From positions 6,513,373 to 6,577,372 of the forward strand of contig QVOM02000103.1 in the NCBI GenBank assembly GCA_003586115.2: a DNA stretch of 64,000 nt. The letters run 5' to 3'. Both the position numbers and the translations under genes were made by a program. Numbering within the stretch: the stretch's first letter is position 1; every line of letters begins with the position of its first letter. Positions 32,926 to 43,820 of this stretch are shown in pieces. This DNA comes from Salvator merianae. Its lineage: Eukaryota > Chordata > Lepidosauria > Squamata > Teiidae. Under the pieces are notes generated by a model. The model ran no database searches, was not told the origin of the DNA, and was given only the letters and a program-made list of their open reading frames with translations.

Positions 32926-35455
32926 GATATTGCCAAGCTTAAGGTATTCATAAAATGATCCATGGCAAGAGTTTCAGGTAAAGGCTAAAAACAGAAGTTT
33001 AGAGTTTTAATCATTTCCAGCCTCACTAGACAATTGGGGGGGGGGGGGAGAGAAGGACTTTATTGATACACAGATTCCTGGACTACCAGTTTCTTAATAA
33101 ATGTACTTTTGTATGTTTGAGGTTACATATTTTAAAATAAATATTAATAGTTATTATGTAAATAACCATTAAATAACTACCACTACAAGGACAAAAATCA
33201 ATATATATCCACTTAATTTATTAAGATAAATATGATCATACTTATCAATGATCGTAAGAAACTGTGGCTGTCGTCTGTCTGCCATGGCAACCAGTTGTTA
33301 CACCCCAGAGGTACCAACTATGGTGCATCTGCTTTATAGATCCTTTAATTCTTTAACACTAAAGTAGACTGCCACCATTCAAATTAATTATCTTTTGATA
33401 CCTCTTCTGTAAATATTTAGTGTTGTGGAGGCATAGTACATCTGTAATAACTCTGAAATTATACCTCTTTAAAATCAAATGAACCCAACTTTATCATTAA
33501 AAAAACTTGCAGATTTTAATGAGATTGCTCCTGTATTTTAAAGCATTAACACTCTCTTAAATTGAGGGCCAGTGTACAGGTGCAGTAGCATACATTTACT
33601 GGTCTCCAAGGATGTCAGTACAAACCTTACAAAAGGTCATGTGCTGTGATTCAGCTGCACAGCCTTCTCCGGGCCTGAGGGGAATGGGACCACCCATCAT
33701 GGTGCCAGGGCACATAACAGCATCATGTAGAGGCTTTTCTTTTAGTTTAGTTGGGCTTCCCTGGCCTGTACCAGTCCTCCAAGAGGCAAACAATACTTTT
33801 TAACCCTCATCAGTATGAGTAAGGTAATTTTATACCTCAGTTGCGTAAAACGTGTCCATGTATTTTTTTCCTTACAGTTTGAAAAATAGCATAATGTGAT
33901 GCTATTTTACAATTTATGGCAAAAGTACTTGCAGACATCAGGCAAATATCATATAGCTTTTTGGCTGCAGGGATTAAAAATAATTGGGTTATAAAATCTC
34001 TGTCCCCTACAAGTTGCTTTTTTCTTGTATCCGTACTGATAAGAATTTAACTCTGTATGGCATTAAATATCTGAAATAAAGCTTCTATGATGATTCTTCC
34101 TTTCACTCATAGCTAATGAGTTTTCTAGCATTTATTTATAGATTTTATGCCATTCCTGATTGGAAATCATTCTAGAACTATACTATTGCATTTATTCCTA
34201 TAACTATCAAATTTTGTAGTCATAGGAACTTTAATAATGAATAGACCTTTATCATTATTTTTCTTCTTCATCTTCTTTGGAAATAATCTATCAGGGACAA
34301 CTATAAAACACATTGCATATTTTAAAATATCAAAATAATGAACAAATAGGTTTCTCTTGTTTTCTTTTTTTCAAACCTCTTAATTAGAGTCCACTTACAT
34401 TAAACATCATTGTCGATTAGCAAGGATGTGGTGTCTTTGGACTAAATGCTGACAAGTGGATAAATTTTGCCTTCATCAGGACTGGTGAAAGAAAACAAAT
34501 TTGAAAATTCTGAAGCTAACATTTCAGACACTGTGCGGAATGTTTGTCAAAAGGTAGTCTATTTACTGAAGCAGAAATTCTTCCATTAAGTCCCTTGTGG
34601 CCAATTCAGGCTTGTAGCCCAAGCCAATTGTGGGGCTTTTTCCTGTATTTTTTCAAAAGAAGGGTATGGTAGGTGATGTGTAGCTCCCTACGGCATTGTA
34701 GATGGGGTTGCAGACAACGGATTAGATCCTCAGCCCGTTTAAGTCAGCATAGATCTATCAGCTGCAGTGAAGCCAAGCCGACTGACACTAGCCAAGGGAG
34801 CATCCTCATTATTTCTAGGGATGCAGACAAAATGCACATTGAAAGCTTCTCCTAGTTCCAGTGACAGAATGAAAAAGAGAATAAAACACGTAGTCTCTCT
34901 TAACTTGTCCTGTATGCTCCAATAGAAGCTTAGTACCAAGAAAGAAAGAGAATAGGAATAAACCAGGGAAAGATTCTGAAATTATTTATCAGTTGTCAGC
35001 ATAATAGCAATGAAATAAAGTCATGGCTAGAATGAGGACTATTTCACATGGCATATATCATTATATGACTATTATGTCTTGCAGCAACGAATGAAAACAC
35101 CATATATAAAGGTGTATTATACAAAGAGTATAATACAACCAGGAAAGCAACTTGCATCTTATCAGAAGTTATTCATATATAAGTCTCCCTAATCACACAT
35201 GTGAGCAGGATTTTTTTCTCATATCCCTCTATTCAAAATTAAAACAAAATAATGGTTAATAGAACTAAAACAAAGTTGCCGAGAGTACTGTTACTTATGG
35301 AAACCAAGAACATTTCACAGCTGTGGCAGGCAAAGTAAATACAAAGGATTTTAGTTGTTCCAAAAAAATAGATCCTTGTAAGTAAACCTAATGGCCACCC
35401 CAAACTAGGGATCAACTGGGAAGTTTTTAACCTAACTGGGAAGTTAGAAACCTAA
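32926..35455. other. No gene recognised; 2.5 kb of mostly unique DNA
   Basis: Contains a G run at 33037-33048 and a small GC-richer patch at 33600-33800 with opposing 63-65 codon frames and no domain. No LINE protein, tRNA or TIR pair was seen. Confidence 0.5.
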
Positions 35456-36619
35456 GGCTGCATCCACATAGCCCATAAAAGAACTGACTCCTGGGTCTGA
35501 AGTGTGGGTCTCTCTACTTGAGGAAATGCCTAGACACACAAGCACCACTTGTCTCAGAACAGGACCCAGAATGCAGCTGAGAAGTAGACCCCTTCTCACA
35601 GCTGCATTTTTTCTGCATGGGGGAATTCTCTGCCAAACAGAAAATAGGCCACTTCTGGCAGTATTTCTGATCCATTGAAAGGCTCCCTGGAATGAATAGG
35701 ACAGTCAGGAAAGTGATGAATTATGCTGCCCAAAGAATCTTTTATCCTGCCTTATGGGAAAAGCAGCTCCTGAGACACTTGGGGGTTGCTTGAAGAGCTC
35801 CTCAGAGGCAGGCACATCTGGACAACCAATCCCTGGGGCTCCTGGAGGGAGTACTTTATATACCCGTGTGGCTGCAATCCAAATATATTTGTTTATTTGT
35901 TCCTCTTTATTTTGGAAAGCACCTTCAGGAGAGGACAATTCGGAAAGGAGAAGTGGCTAGCAAGAAAAGGATTAAGCACCCCACTTTTGCTAATCTGCAC
36001 TCTAAACCTACTCTATCCTTAAAACAAACATACCACGTTGGAGTTGTATTAATGTGTGCTTTCATGTGACATGTAGTTTAAGCCTGGGCGTTCAGGATTC
36101 CACTCAGGACAATTATTACAGGAGGCATTTATGGACCTTCAAACAAGGATTCAGAAAAATGCATATGTTCATATGTCCATATGTTGTTTTGTATGCATAG
36201 AAGCAAATAGTTAACAGTTCCCTTTGCACACAGGCTTTATCCATACTGCTGTGGCAGAATGACACATGCAGTAGCTGAAAATGGGCCTGGAAGTGTTGCT
36301 GGGAACCAGAAATGTTGTCTGATGTATTTTCAGTCCCTAGCAGTGGTTCTGGGTATGTTTCTGGTCTTTGACTCCCGGCTCTTATTGTGCACTTACACAG
36401 GGGCCAGAGCACATACAGAGCAAGGCAACCTCAGAATAGTTTCTAGATTGGTCATCTTTGCAAGGGCTTGGGGAGGGACAACTGGAAGCGGACACATTTA
36501 TCTGCCAGGGCCTGCAGGTGCCAGCAGCCTCTGAAAACAGGCCGTGTGTATGGTGCCACAGTCTTACTGCACTTTCAAGTGAAATTGTCTGTGGCATCAG
36601 TGGCTTCTGTAAGACTTTC
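35456..36619. other. No gene; possible H3 terminus at the left edge
   Basis: taaggctgcatccacatagc at 35455-35474 resembles TAA plus an H3 left end, but no matching right end was found. Frames at 35754-36069 (60-78 codons) overlap in three frames and are unsupported. Confidence 0.35.
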
Positions 36620-36812
36620 TAAGACTCTGCTCACATGCATTAACAAAAGCATTTCTGATGTGGCTTAGAGTTATGTTAAAGATGCCAGTCTAACCCTCCT
36701 TCCTCTCACGAACATTCTAGGCTAGAAAAGGTGGATTAGAAATGAGATGAAAACATGAGGCCCAACGGCTAACATCTCTAATGTGTTTTTGCTATGTTTG
36801 AATGCAGTCCTG
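36620..36812. mobile_element. MITE (family H4), about 187 bp
   Basis: GACTCTGCTCACATGC follows TAA at 36620-36622 and is inverted relative to TATGTTTGAATGCAGTC at about 36793-36809. The interior (ctcacgaacattctaggcta, gaaaaggtggattagaaatg) is shared with 48289-48496. The right TSD is not identical. Confidence 0.5.
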
Positions 36813-37177
36813 TTTGCAACTTGGGATAATACTGTTAAAGCTAAATACATAGGGAAAAAAACTTGCAGTGACATTTTAGAATTGCTGCCAGAAAGGGCTT
36901 CTTTAATAGTTTTACCTTTAATTTTGCTGTGCTATTTAACAGGAATGTTCACAACATCAACATAGTTTTCACCAGTTTTATAAAATTGTAGTATGGCTAG
37001 GCCAGTAGGCAACCTTAGCAACAAATAAGACAAAAGAACCTCTTACAGATTTTATTGCATTAAGTAAAATAGACAGTTAGCTTTTTTACAAATTTTTGGT
37101 GTTTTTAATTTAAAATATTTATACAATGCTTCATATTTTTTTTTAAAAACTCTCAAAGCAATTAAGGCATACATTCA

Positions 37178-38612
37178 GGGTGCAGTCCAACATTATAAAT
37201 TTAATCTGTATCAGAAGAGTATGAGGACTGAATTTGTCTTCTGATCATTCCCACACTTGCATTTTAACATGGACTCAATTAGAACTTGCTCATTCTCACA
37301 CTGATGTTGCCTGTGCTTGGCACGAGGAAACCATACTTTTTCTGCCTCCACCCCTCGCCAAATTCCCCTTCCTGGGCAGTCAGTGATTGCCTGCAGTCTC
37401 AATGTTCAAATCTTGACTTCACAGGGGTGGGCAAGTCAAGCTCCGCCCTTTTGGGGGGGATTCCTGCCCTTTACAAACACTTCTTTAAATTAAAAGAAAA
37501 AAAGCCTCCCAATCTCCTTGTTAGATCCTAAACAAAGGATCAAAACAAGGTGTGGGGAGAAACTGCTTTGGGAGGGTGGCTGGTTGCTTTTCCACAATTG
37601 GAAAATAAGATTAAAATTTCTCTCATTCCCACAAAAAGTTCTCCCTCAGCTCTCTCTCTGTGTTATTGATCCTCTCAGCTCCCCCCCTCTCTGTGTGTTT
37701 GTGTGTGAGAGAGAGAGAGGGGGGAGAGGTATGTTGCAGACAGCTGGGGCAGAAGACAGGTCATGATAGGCGCAAAGTGGGAAGCCTTTTTGCAGGCTTC
37801 CCCTTGCTCTTGCTGTCCTGTCAGCTCTTCAGCCTGCCTAGCCCCACCTCAAGTTTTCTTTCCCTTCTACAGAATTGTGCAAGTTCAGAGCTCCGCAGAA
37901 CAATAGCAGCATCTCCCCTCTTTTCTACATATGCAGACTCCAAGCACAGAGAAGATGAAAAAGTCCTCCACTTTCACTTTCTTTGTTTTTGGTGTCTGCA
38001 TGTCTAGAAACAAGAGGGGAGATGCTGCTACTGCTCTACAGAGCTCTGAAGTAGCGCAAATCTGTAGAAGGGAAAGAAAACTTGCTTGTCCCTGTGTGTG
38101 CATGTGTGTCTGCACACCTAGAATGCAGGGAAACTGCTGCTGTTGCTTTAGCCAAGTCTGAACCTCTACAGAATTCTAGGCAGCCTCGGTTTGAGAGCGG
38201 GAAAGAGAAAACTTGCCATCCAACTTGTCCTGGTGTGCGTGCGTGCGTGTGTGCATGCCTAGAAAGGAGGAAGTACTGTGTTCCCCGCCCACTCGTCCCT
38301 TCTGACTGTGGTGTGCGCCCACCCACCCCCAAGCATAATGCCGACAACAAAGTTGGCCATTGGATGGCAGGAAATGGGGATCCCTCCCTCTGCACGACCC
38401 CCCCCCAAAGTAGGATCCCTCCCAAATAGTCTCCTTCTGCGTTCTCACGTCGTAAAGTAAAACAGGCCTGAGAACTCATTAAATCCAAATGCAAAATAGT
38501 CCGGATTTCACCAATTTGGTCCAGAAAAACTACGGAAAGGCAAGATCATGTCGGGCCAGCAGGAACTGAAGACGGCCTGTAAACTGATTAAATGCCATAT
38601 AGGAACATGGCC
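37178..38612 (+). mobile_element. Family X Harbinger-like element, copy C with divergent interior
   Basis: The left flank region (gggtgcagtccaacattata onward to about 37456) and the right region (about 38335-38612, atggggatccctccctctgc through actgattaaatgcc) match copies A and D. TCA precedes and TAA follows, one mismatch in the TSD. The interior, 37457-38334, is unrelated to the A, B and D interiors. It consists of a (GT)/(GA) tract (37693-37729) and an inverted and repeated block (37855-38265). This suggests an internal replacement or a subfamily. Confidence 0.78.
37855..38074. repeat. Long inverted repeat, about 80-bp arms
   Basis: The left arm 37855-37937 (ctttcccttctacagaattg ... cagcatctcccctctt ... 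atgcagac) is the reverse complement of 37993-38074 (gtctgcatgtctagaaacaa ... gaggggagatgctgct ... gtagaagggaaag), with about 55 bp between them. A third, more diverged copy of the right arm follows in direct orientation at about 38108-38265 (gtctgcacacctagaatgca ... gagcgggaaagagaaaac). Confidence 0.85.
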
Positions 38613-38624
38613 TAAGACTATTTA

Positions 38625-39120
38625 GGGGTTTTCCCACACTTACCAGAAATCCAATACAGAACACCCCACAGTCTTCTTCCAGACCTTTTTCTTCCACATG
38701 CTGGTATAGACCAGCTGGTATAGTCCTCGCCTCCTGGTAGTGCGCTCTGTCCACATTGGATGAAGCCTAGACCAAACTAGATGACCCAAAACAGATGCCT
38801 GGTCTACCAGTGATCTCACTGGGTGCTAAACTGGGCCACAGAGGTGTGTGAACATGGCACCTGCCTCTGTGTTCTGGTTTAGCGGGAGACCCATTTTGGT
38901 GGCACACATTGCCAAAGTGGGTTGCCAAAGGACTCAGAGACTAGGAACATTCATACCTAGCTGTCAGAAATGTCAAGAGGCTGGCTCCAAAGGTCATGTG
39001 AGTTTTGGGGCTGGTGTGTTGGCTGGCCTGGATGATATTGTTCCAGGATATGTGGTCTCATTCAGCTGGTAGATCACTTCAGCGTATCTGGTCCACTGAA
39101 TGGTAAGTGTGGAAACACCC
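38625..39120. mobile_element. Harbinger-like MITE (family H2), about 496 bp
   Basis: The left end GGGGTTTTCCCACACTTACC is inverted relative to the right end GGTAAGTGTGGAAACACCC. TTA precedes and TAC follows, an imperfect TSD. It lies only 12 bp from the right end of X copy C. The related copy is at 9777-10203. Confidence 0.7.
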
Positions 39121-39339
39121 TACAGTTGTGGGTGGGTAAAGGGTCAGACAACATTCACACAGTGAAAGAATGAATGAAGAAGAATGCATTTAATAGGCAC
39201 TTAAATGATGAAAGAAAGTCACCTTTCAAGTGCCAGCGAGCTGATTATTCCAACAAATAAATGTTACCACAGAAAAGACCCTGCAGTAGGTAGCTGCAAG
39301 ATGACATTTATTATGTTATGGCATCCCCAGCAGGAGCTC
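39121..39339. other. No gene recognised
   Basis: Spacer without supported features. Confidence 0.4.
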
Positions 39340-39740
39340 ACCAACATATCTCAGCAATCTTCCCAGTCTGTAACAGGGAGTGGTGGTGGTCTATTAGGTT
39401 CTTTGGCCCTAAGTTATTTAAGGATTTATTTGTCAAGTACAGACTCTTGAATCTGACCCAGTAGCTCTTTGGGAACCAATGCAATTACTTAAACTGAGGT
39501 ATAATGTGTTACCCCACTTGGTAATCTGGCTGTTGCATTTTTCAGAGTAGGTACAAGGGGAGCCCTACATGGAGCACCTTATAATAATCTAAACCTGAGG
39601 TTACCCATGTATTAACATTTGTGCCCAAACTATCCCTGTTCAGGTAGGGACATGGTGCACCAGCCAAAGCTAGTAATAGGTACTTCTAGCCACGGAGTTC
39701 AGAGATGAAGGGTCAGTGTTGGAGGAATGAATCCATATGT
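39340..39740 (-). mobile_element. LINE 3'-region fragment (same group as 26563)
   Basis: Contains the ordered words cagtagctctttgggaacca, atgtgttaccccacttggta, ctggctgttgcatttttcag, gggagccctacatggagcac, cttataataatctaaacctg and aactatccctgttcaggtag. This is the familiar run found in squamate LINE 3' sequence (ccagtg-agctcttta, gcagccccacgtagagcgcat, tacagtaatctaa-ctgaggttacc). The coding part is absent. Confidence 0.55.
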
Positions 39741-40167
39741 ATGATTTAACATTCTTTCCTTTTCCCTTTGAATGAGTTGCTCTCTCAATGCAGAAATTGT
39801 ATCAGTGGTGGCACTTGGACTAATAGTGGACTCATGAGACAAATCAAAGTGCAGTACATCACAATATAGTTAGAAGGCTTCTAACAGAAGCATCACTCTT
39901 TTCTCTGCTGACTTGATAAACTCAGTCCAAGGGCTGTTATTGGGTGATGTGGGTGCTACACCTCTATGATTATTTACCACCCATTTTAGTGACTATTACT
40001 TATTGCATGATGTCGTCATTAGATGTGTGCAAATATTTCAAAAAGACCACTCATTCTGAAGAGTCCCTAGGCCCCTAGGAGGGTGTTTGTGTGCCCTGGG
40101 CCCCTAGGAGGGTGGAAGAGCCCTCATATGAGCTCATCTTCATTGGACTTCTCTACCCATACCCTTT
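39741..40167. other. No gene; small direct duplication and a hAT-like edge
   Basis: ggcccctaggagggtg occurs at about 40070 and 40099. ttagatgtgtgcaaatattt at 40019-40038 looks like a hAT left end (tagggatgtgcaaa), without a visible partner. Confidence 0.35.
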
Positions 40168-40530
40168 GGAGTAGAGATATGCATGAAATGAAATTGTATG
40201 TTTGGTTTGCCATTGAACCAAACTCCAGTTTGTTTGGTTCAGTGGTGAACCGATTAATCTGACAAATAGTTCTTCATATTTGATTCAAACTGGTTGAAAA
40301 ACAAGAAATACCATTTTTCCCTTTGGAAAAAAAAAGTCCTTTTCAAGGGCAAAACCACAATAAATATGAACTGTTCAAATAGTTTGCATTCACAAGTGGG
40401 GGACTGGTTTAGTTCAATTGAATTTTGGGATATTCAAACAACCAAATGTTCAGTTCAATGCGAACATTTGCAAACTAGCTGGTTCACTGCAAACCTTGAA
40501 CCAACTGAACCAATTTAGCACATCTCTGCC
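40168..40530. mobile_element. hAT-like MITE, about 360 bp
   Basis: The left end TAGAGATATGCATGAAAT is inverted relative to the right end TTAGCACATCTCTG. The interior has many ggttcagt/gaaccgat/ttgaacc words and a central ttgaaaaacaagaaatacca motif shared with the copy at 49983-50287. The TSD is unclear; a cctttgga copy occurs near both ends, but offset on the right. Confidence 0.6.
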
Positions 40531-41598
40531 TGGGACCTTTGGAATGAGGCTAAGCTCTATAGCATCATATTACTGTCACTGTGCATGATGTATATTTTGG
40601 GGGGGCTTGCCTGAGAATTTTTCCAGGCCCAGTCTAATTCTGGAAAGCACAAATAGAGCTGCAGTAATTACTAGACTCTACCTTGAGTGTATGTGGCTGT
40701 TTCAGATGTTTCAAAACATCTTGCATGATCCCCATTTTAAATATCTTTGACATGATCATGTAACTTAACATATATGTATTTTCATATGACTCCAGTAATG
40801 TGTATGTATACCCCTAAAAACTAAAATAGAAATGGAAGACTTTGCATGTAGCAAATGTTTTGCAATAGTAGGAAGAACCCTCTAGGTATAGGATTCCTGG
40901 ATTTAACAATATATACTATAGATGAGACAACCACTGTACATAAAAAACAACAGTTAATTGAAATGATAAACTGTGGTTTAGCATTATGTGCTAAATTAAT
41001 TATTACTTTAATAAACCATAGCTTGTAGACAACTTGTTATGGTAAATCCTAGAAGGCTGACCACAAAGTATCTATGCTAGGATACAATACTAAACCCTGG
41101 TTAATTAAAATGAGAAGCAAAATTTTCAATTTTATGCATCTTCTCTGGTGATAAAAAGACTTTCCACGTAACTCTATACCTCCATTTGCCACCAGTGTTA
41201 AGGGACTGAACAGACACACTAAAAACACCAGGACCCAGCCAGTGGCATATTTCCGCTGAAAAAGCCTGTTTTGATAAAATGCGAGAAAAAGGGAGGTTTG
41301 GTGTTTTTTGCTGTACCAGATTTTTTTGCTGTGTGCCTTTTCCCTGACTCATTCTGGCAGCCTCTGTTGCACCACTGTTGGGAAACACTGGTTTTAACAA
41401 AATAAGAAAAGTTAGTTCTTCCCTCCATACCTGAAGACTCCCTAAAACATCATCCACACATCCCTGCTTAGGCTCATGTTCTGGGGCAGCCAAGAGCCAC
41501 AGTAGAGGTGACAGAAGTAGCAAATACAATGTGGTTTGTAGCACTCCTCTTGTGGTGCTAAACATGTGTTTGCAGCAATGAGGGCCCTCCGAGGACTT
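40531..41598. other. No gene recognised
   Basis: The 154-codon minus frame at 41101-41565 overlaps two other frames, lacks a recognisable domain, and has an interior that reads like ordinary intergenic sequence. I do not call it. Confidence 0.45.
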
Positions 41599-41637
41599 GG
41601 GTTAGAGTTAGGGTTAGCATTAGGGTTAGAGTTAGGA
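41599..41637. repeat. Short degenerate telomere-like (TTAGGG)n stretch
   Basis: Six units of six bases: gttaga, gttagg, gttagc, attagg, gttaga, gttagg. Two are perfect TTAGGG-phase units and the others differ at one or two positions. On the minus strand it reads as (CTAACC)n. Confidence 0.7.
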
Positions 41638-42547
41638 CTCACAGGGATGGACAAGAAATGGGACCAGAAGTTGTTCAGTTCTGATCCGTCCCTGTAAGTT
41701 TTGGCAGGACACTCGGTCCTCATGTCTCTTCCTTCTCTTCTGTGGCCATCCACAGGGGACGATGTGAATGGCTCTACTGAAGCACCATGGGTGTTTTCTG
41801 AAGAAGACTGAGATAAAGGTGCTTTGGTTGGAATTATGCTGGATGACCAGGTTAAGTGCACTCACGTGTGTGAACACTGTAACCCCTTTTCACATGGGGA
41901 CATATTCTGCCCCTGTGTGGCTAGTGCCTAAGATGATTGCCCTTAGTTCCCACTCTGCATAATTTGATATAAGGCTAGATATTAATTTTTATACTGCTCT
42001 ATAAAGAGTCTTAGTGTAGTTTCCACAGACTAGATTCAGTCTGATCTCTGTGATTATTGATTTCACTTTTGCAAGATTACATGCTTGGTTTTTCTTAATA
42101 TACCAGATCTTCTAAATATCTAATTCTTTGTTTTTACCAGATTAAAACTTGAAACTATTAATATACTTATGTTTCCTGCCAACAAATCTCCCATTTCTGT
42201 TAAAAATTTGAACTAATAATAATATGCATAAAATAACTGATATGTAATTGTAGATAACATTCTGCATGCTATTTTTCAGAAGCAGCTGGGGACTGAAAGG
42301 TTAATAGAATGTGCACACTAGCTTATATGTTTGGGTTGATTTACTGTGTTGAATGACTGATACAGAAATTGAGACTATGACTAGATGGAAGTCCTTCAGT
42401 AAGGGGTGATCTCCTGAATTCTTATTAACAAGAAAACTATCACTGCAGTTATGCTGGGAAGAAAATCTGTGGCCATAAACTCTGGGATAAATAATCCAGC
42501 AGAGAGAAATCCTGGCAATGTATGCTTCTAGTAATCCGGGAAGAATC
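41638..42547. other. No gene recognised
   Basis: The frame at 41442-41861 (minus, 139 codons) runs through the telomere-like stretch, producing an NPNANPNSNPS-type repeat, and is not a credible gene. Confidence 0.45.
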
Positions 42548-42912
42548 ATGGGCCATTTCCACATGGCATGGCATATCCTATGCTGTGCTGGCCCAGTCTA
42601 GGTAGCCCAACCCACAGTCGTTCCCTGAAAGTTCCTGGTCTTCAAAGTTGGCATCTAGGGCTTTTTCAACTGAGAGCCTAGAAGCAGTGTGCCTCTGAGT
42701 GCCCTGCCAAAAGAGTGTCAGGCTTGGTATACCAGCCTAAGTTTGTGCACTGTTTGCATTCAGGTTCAGTATATCACAATAGAACACTAGTGGACTGCTT
42801 TTGCCACGGTATCTCACTCCATGGCCTCCCAGTTAACCTGTCTATCATGCAGACAAAGCATTCTATAGGCCACATTGGACTAGTCTACCAGCCCAGTGCA
42901 GAAAGGGCCATG
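42548..42912. mobile_element. Harbinger-like MITE (family H1), 359 bp, ATG TSD
   Basis: The body is 42551-42909. The left end GGCCATTTCCACATGGCA is inverted relative to the right end CAGTGCAGAAAGGGCC. ATG lies at both edges (42548-42550 and 42910-42912), an exact 3-bp TSD. Interior words (tggcccagtctaggtagccc, actagtctaccagcccagtg) are typical of the family. Confidence 0.78.
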
Positions 42913-42973
42913 GTGTAGTAAACCTGTTGAACCAGTCAAATTTTGGTTCAAATGGCCTTTATTCAGTCACTAT

Positions 42974-43446
42974 GGGTCTGTTCACACTTTACAGCCTGAT
43001 ATGGTATGGGAATGATATAGTAATACCATACCAGGCTGTACAGGATCAGGCTTGGAGGTGGTCGTTCACACTTTGGGAGCTGGAACAGCAATCAGAGTGT
43101 GAACAGCTGATCCAGGGCAGGCCCAATTGTCATGACAGTGGCTATGGTAATGTCCAGCCACTGGCATGATGATCAACATGTGGAGCACAGGGCAGACACA
43201 GACACAGACACAGACACGCTACCCCACCCCACCCACTCACGGCATTTGCACCCGGAAGAGGGTGTGAATGCTGCTAACCAGGAGCCATCCAGCTGCTCCT
43301 GGTCAAGCTGTGGATGTTTTAGTTCTCCACAGCTAGTAGTATCTGAGAACAGCTGAAGATGCTTCCAGACATGGTGGCAGCAGCATGTAGATGGGCCTAT
43401 CCAGTGAGCATCTGGAAGCTCACCAAAAGGTAAATGCGAATAGGCG
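42974..43446. mobile_element. Family Y MITE, about 473 bp
   Basis: The left end GGGTCTGTTCACACTTTACA is inverted relative to GGTAAATGCGAATAGGCGC. TAT precedes and TGT follows, with one mismatch. It contains an internal hairpin near the left end (cagcctgatatggtatggga / ataccataccaggctg) and a (CAGACA)4 array at 43193-43217. Frames of 74-142 codons across it are shadows. Confidence 0.6.
43193..43217. repeat. (CAGACA)4 microsatellite
   Basis: Four hexamer units inside a family Y MITE. The minus-strand translation gives an SVSVSVSV run. Confidence 0.9.
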
Positions 43447-43640
43447 CTGTGTCTCAGTATAAGCTTCTTTCCTGGACTAAGTGTGAAGAAACACGGAGGA
43501 AGAACTGTGTATGCAATACAATGTAGAGCAAGGGAGGGATCTAAAAGGAGATAAATTAATATATCCATTAACACTCTGTGTGTGTTTCTGTGTGTAATCA
43601 ATTAACTGGAAACACTTTTTTCTGTACAAACTGAAACACT

Positions 43641-43820
43641 GGCCCTTTCTGCACTTGGACATATTCCAGATCATATCTCAGAATAGGGACCTGCCATCTG
43701 CATACTAGTGCAGACTATGGTAGACCCTGGCCAAGACCTTTCATAGTTTGCACTAGCATGTGCATAGCAGGCCCCTATTCTGGGATATAATCCACAATAA
43801 GGCCAAGTGCAGAAAGGGCC
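43641..43820. mobile_element. Palindromic MITE (family H1 short form), 180 bp
   Basis: The left end GGCCCTTTCTGCACTTGG is the exact reverse complement of the right end CCAAGTGCAGAAAGGGCC. Complementarity continues inward (cagaatagggacctgc / agcaggcccctattctg). Flanks are ACT and ATT. The length equals that of the copy at 62914-63093. Confidence 0.8.

Noticed and set aside
37660..38494. Cluster of overlapping ORFs of 76-152 codons on both strands
   Set aside because: They are caused by a GC-rich inverted repeat inside transposon copy C; mirror-image frames on both strands are a palindrome artefact.
41101..41861. 154- and 139-codon minus-strand ORFs
   Set aside because: They overlap each other in different frames. 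One is produced by the telomere-like hexamer run. No family is recognised.
43173..43601. 142-codon minus-strand ORF with an SVSVSV run
   Set aside because: The run is a translated (CAGACA)n microsatellite inside a MITE, and the frame crosses the MITE edge.
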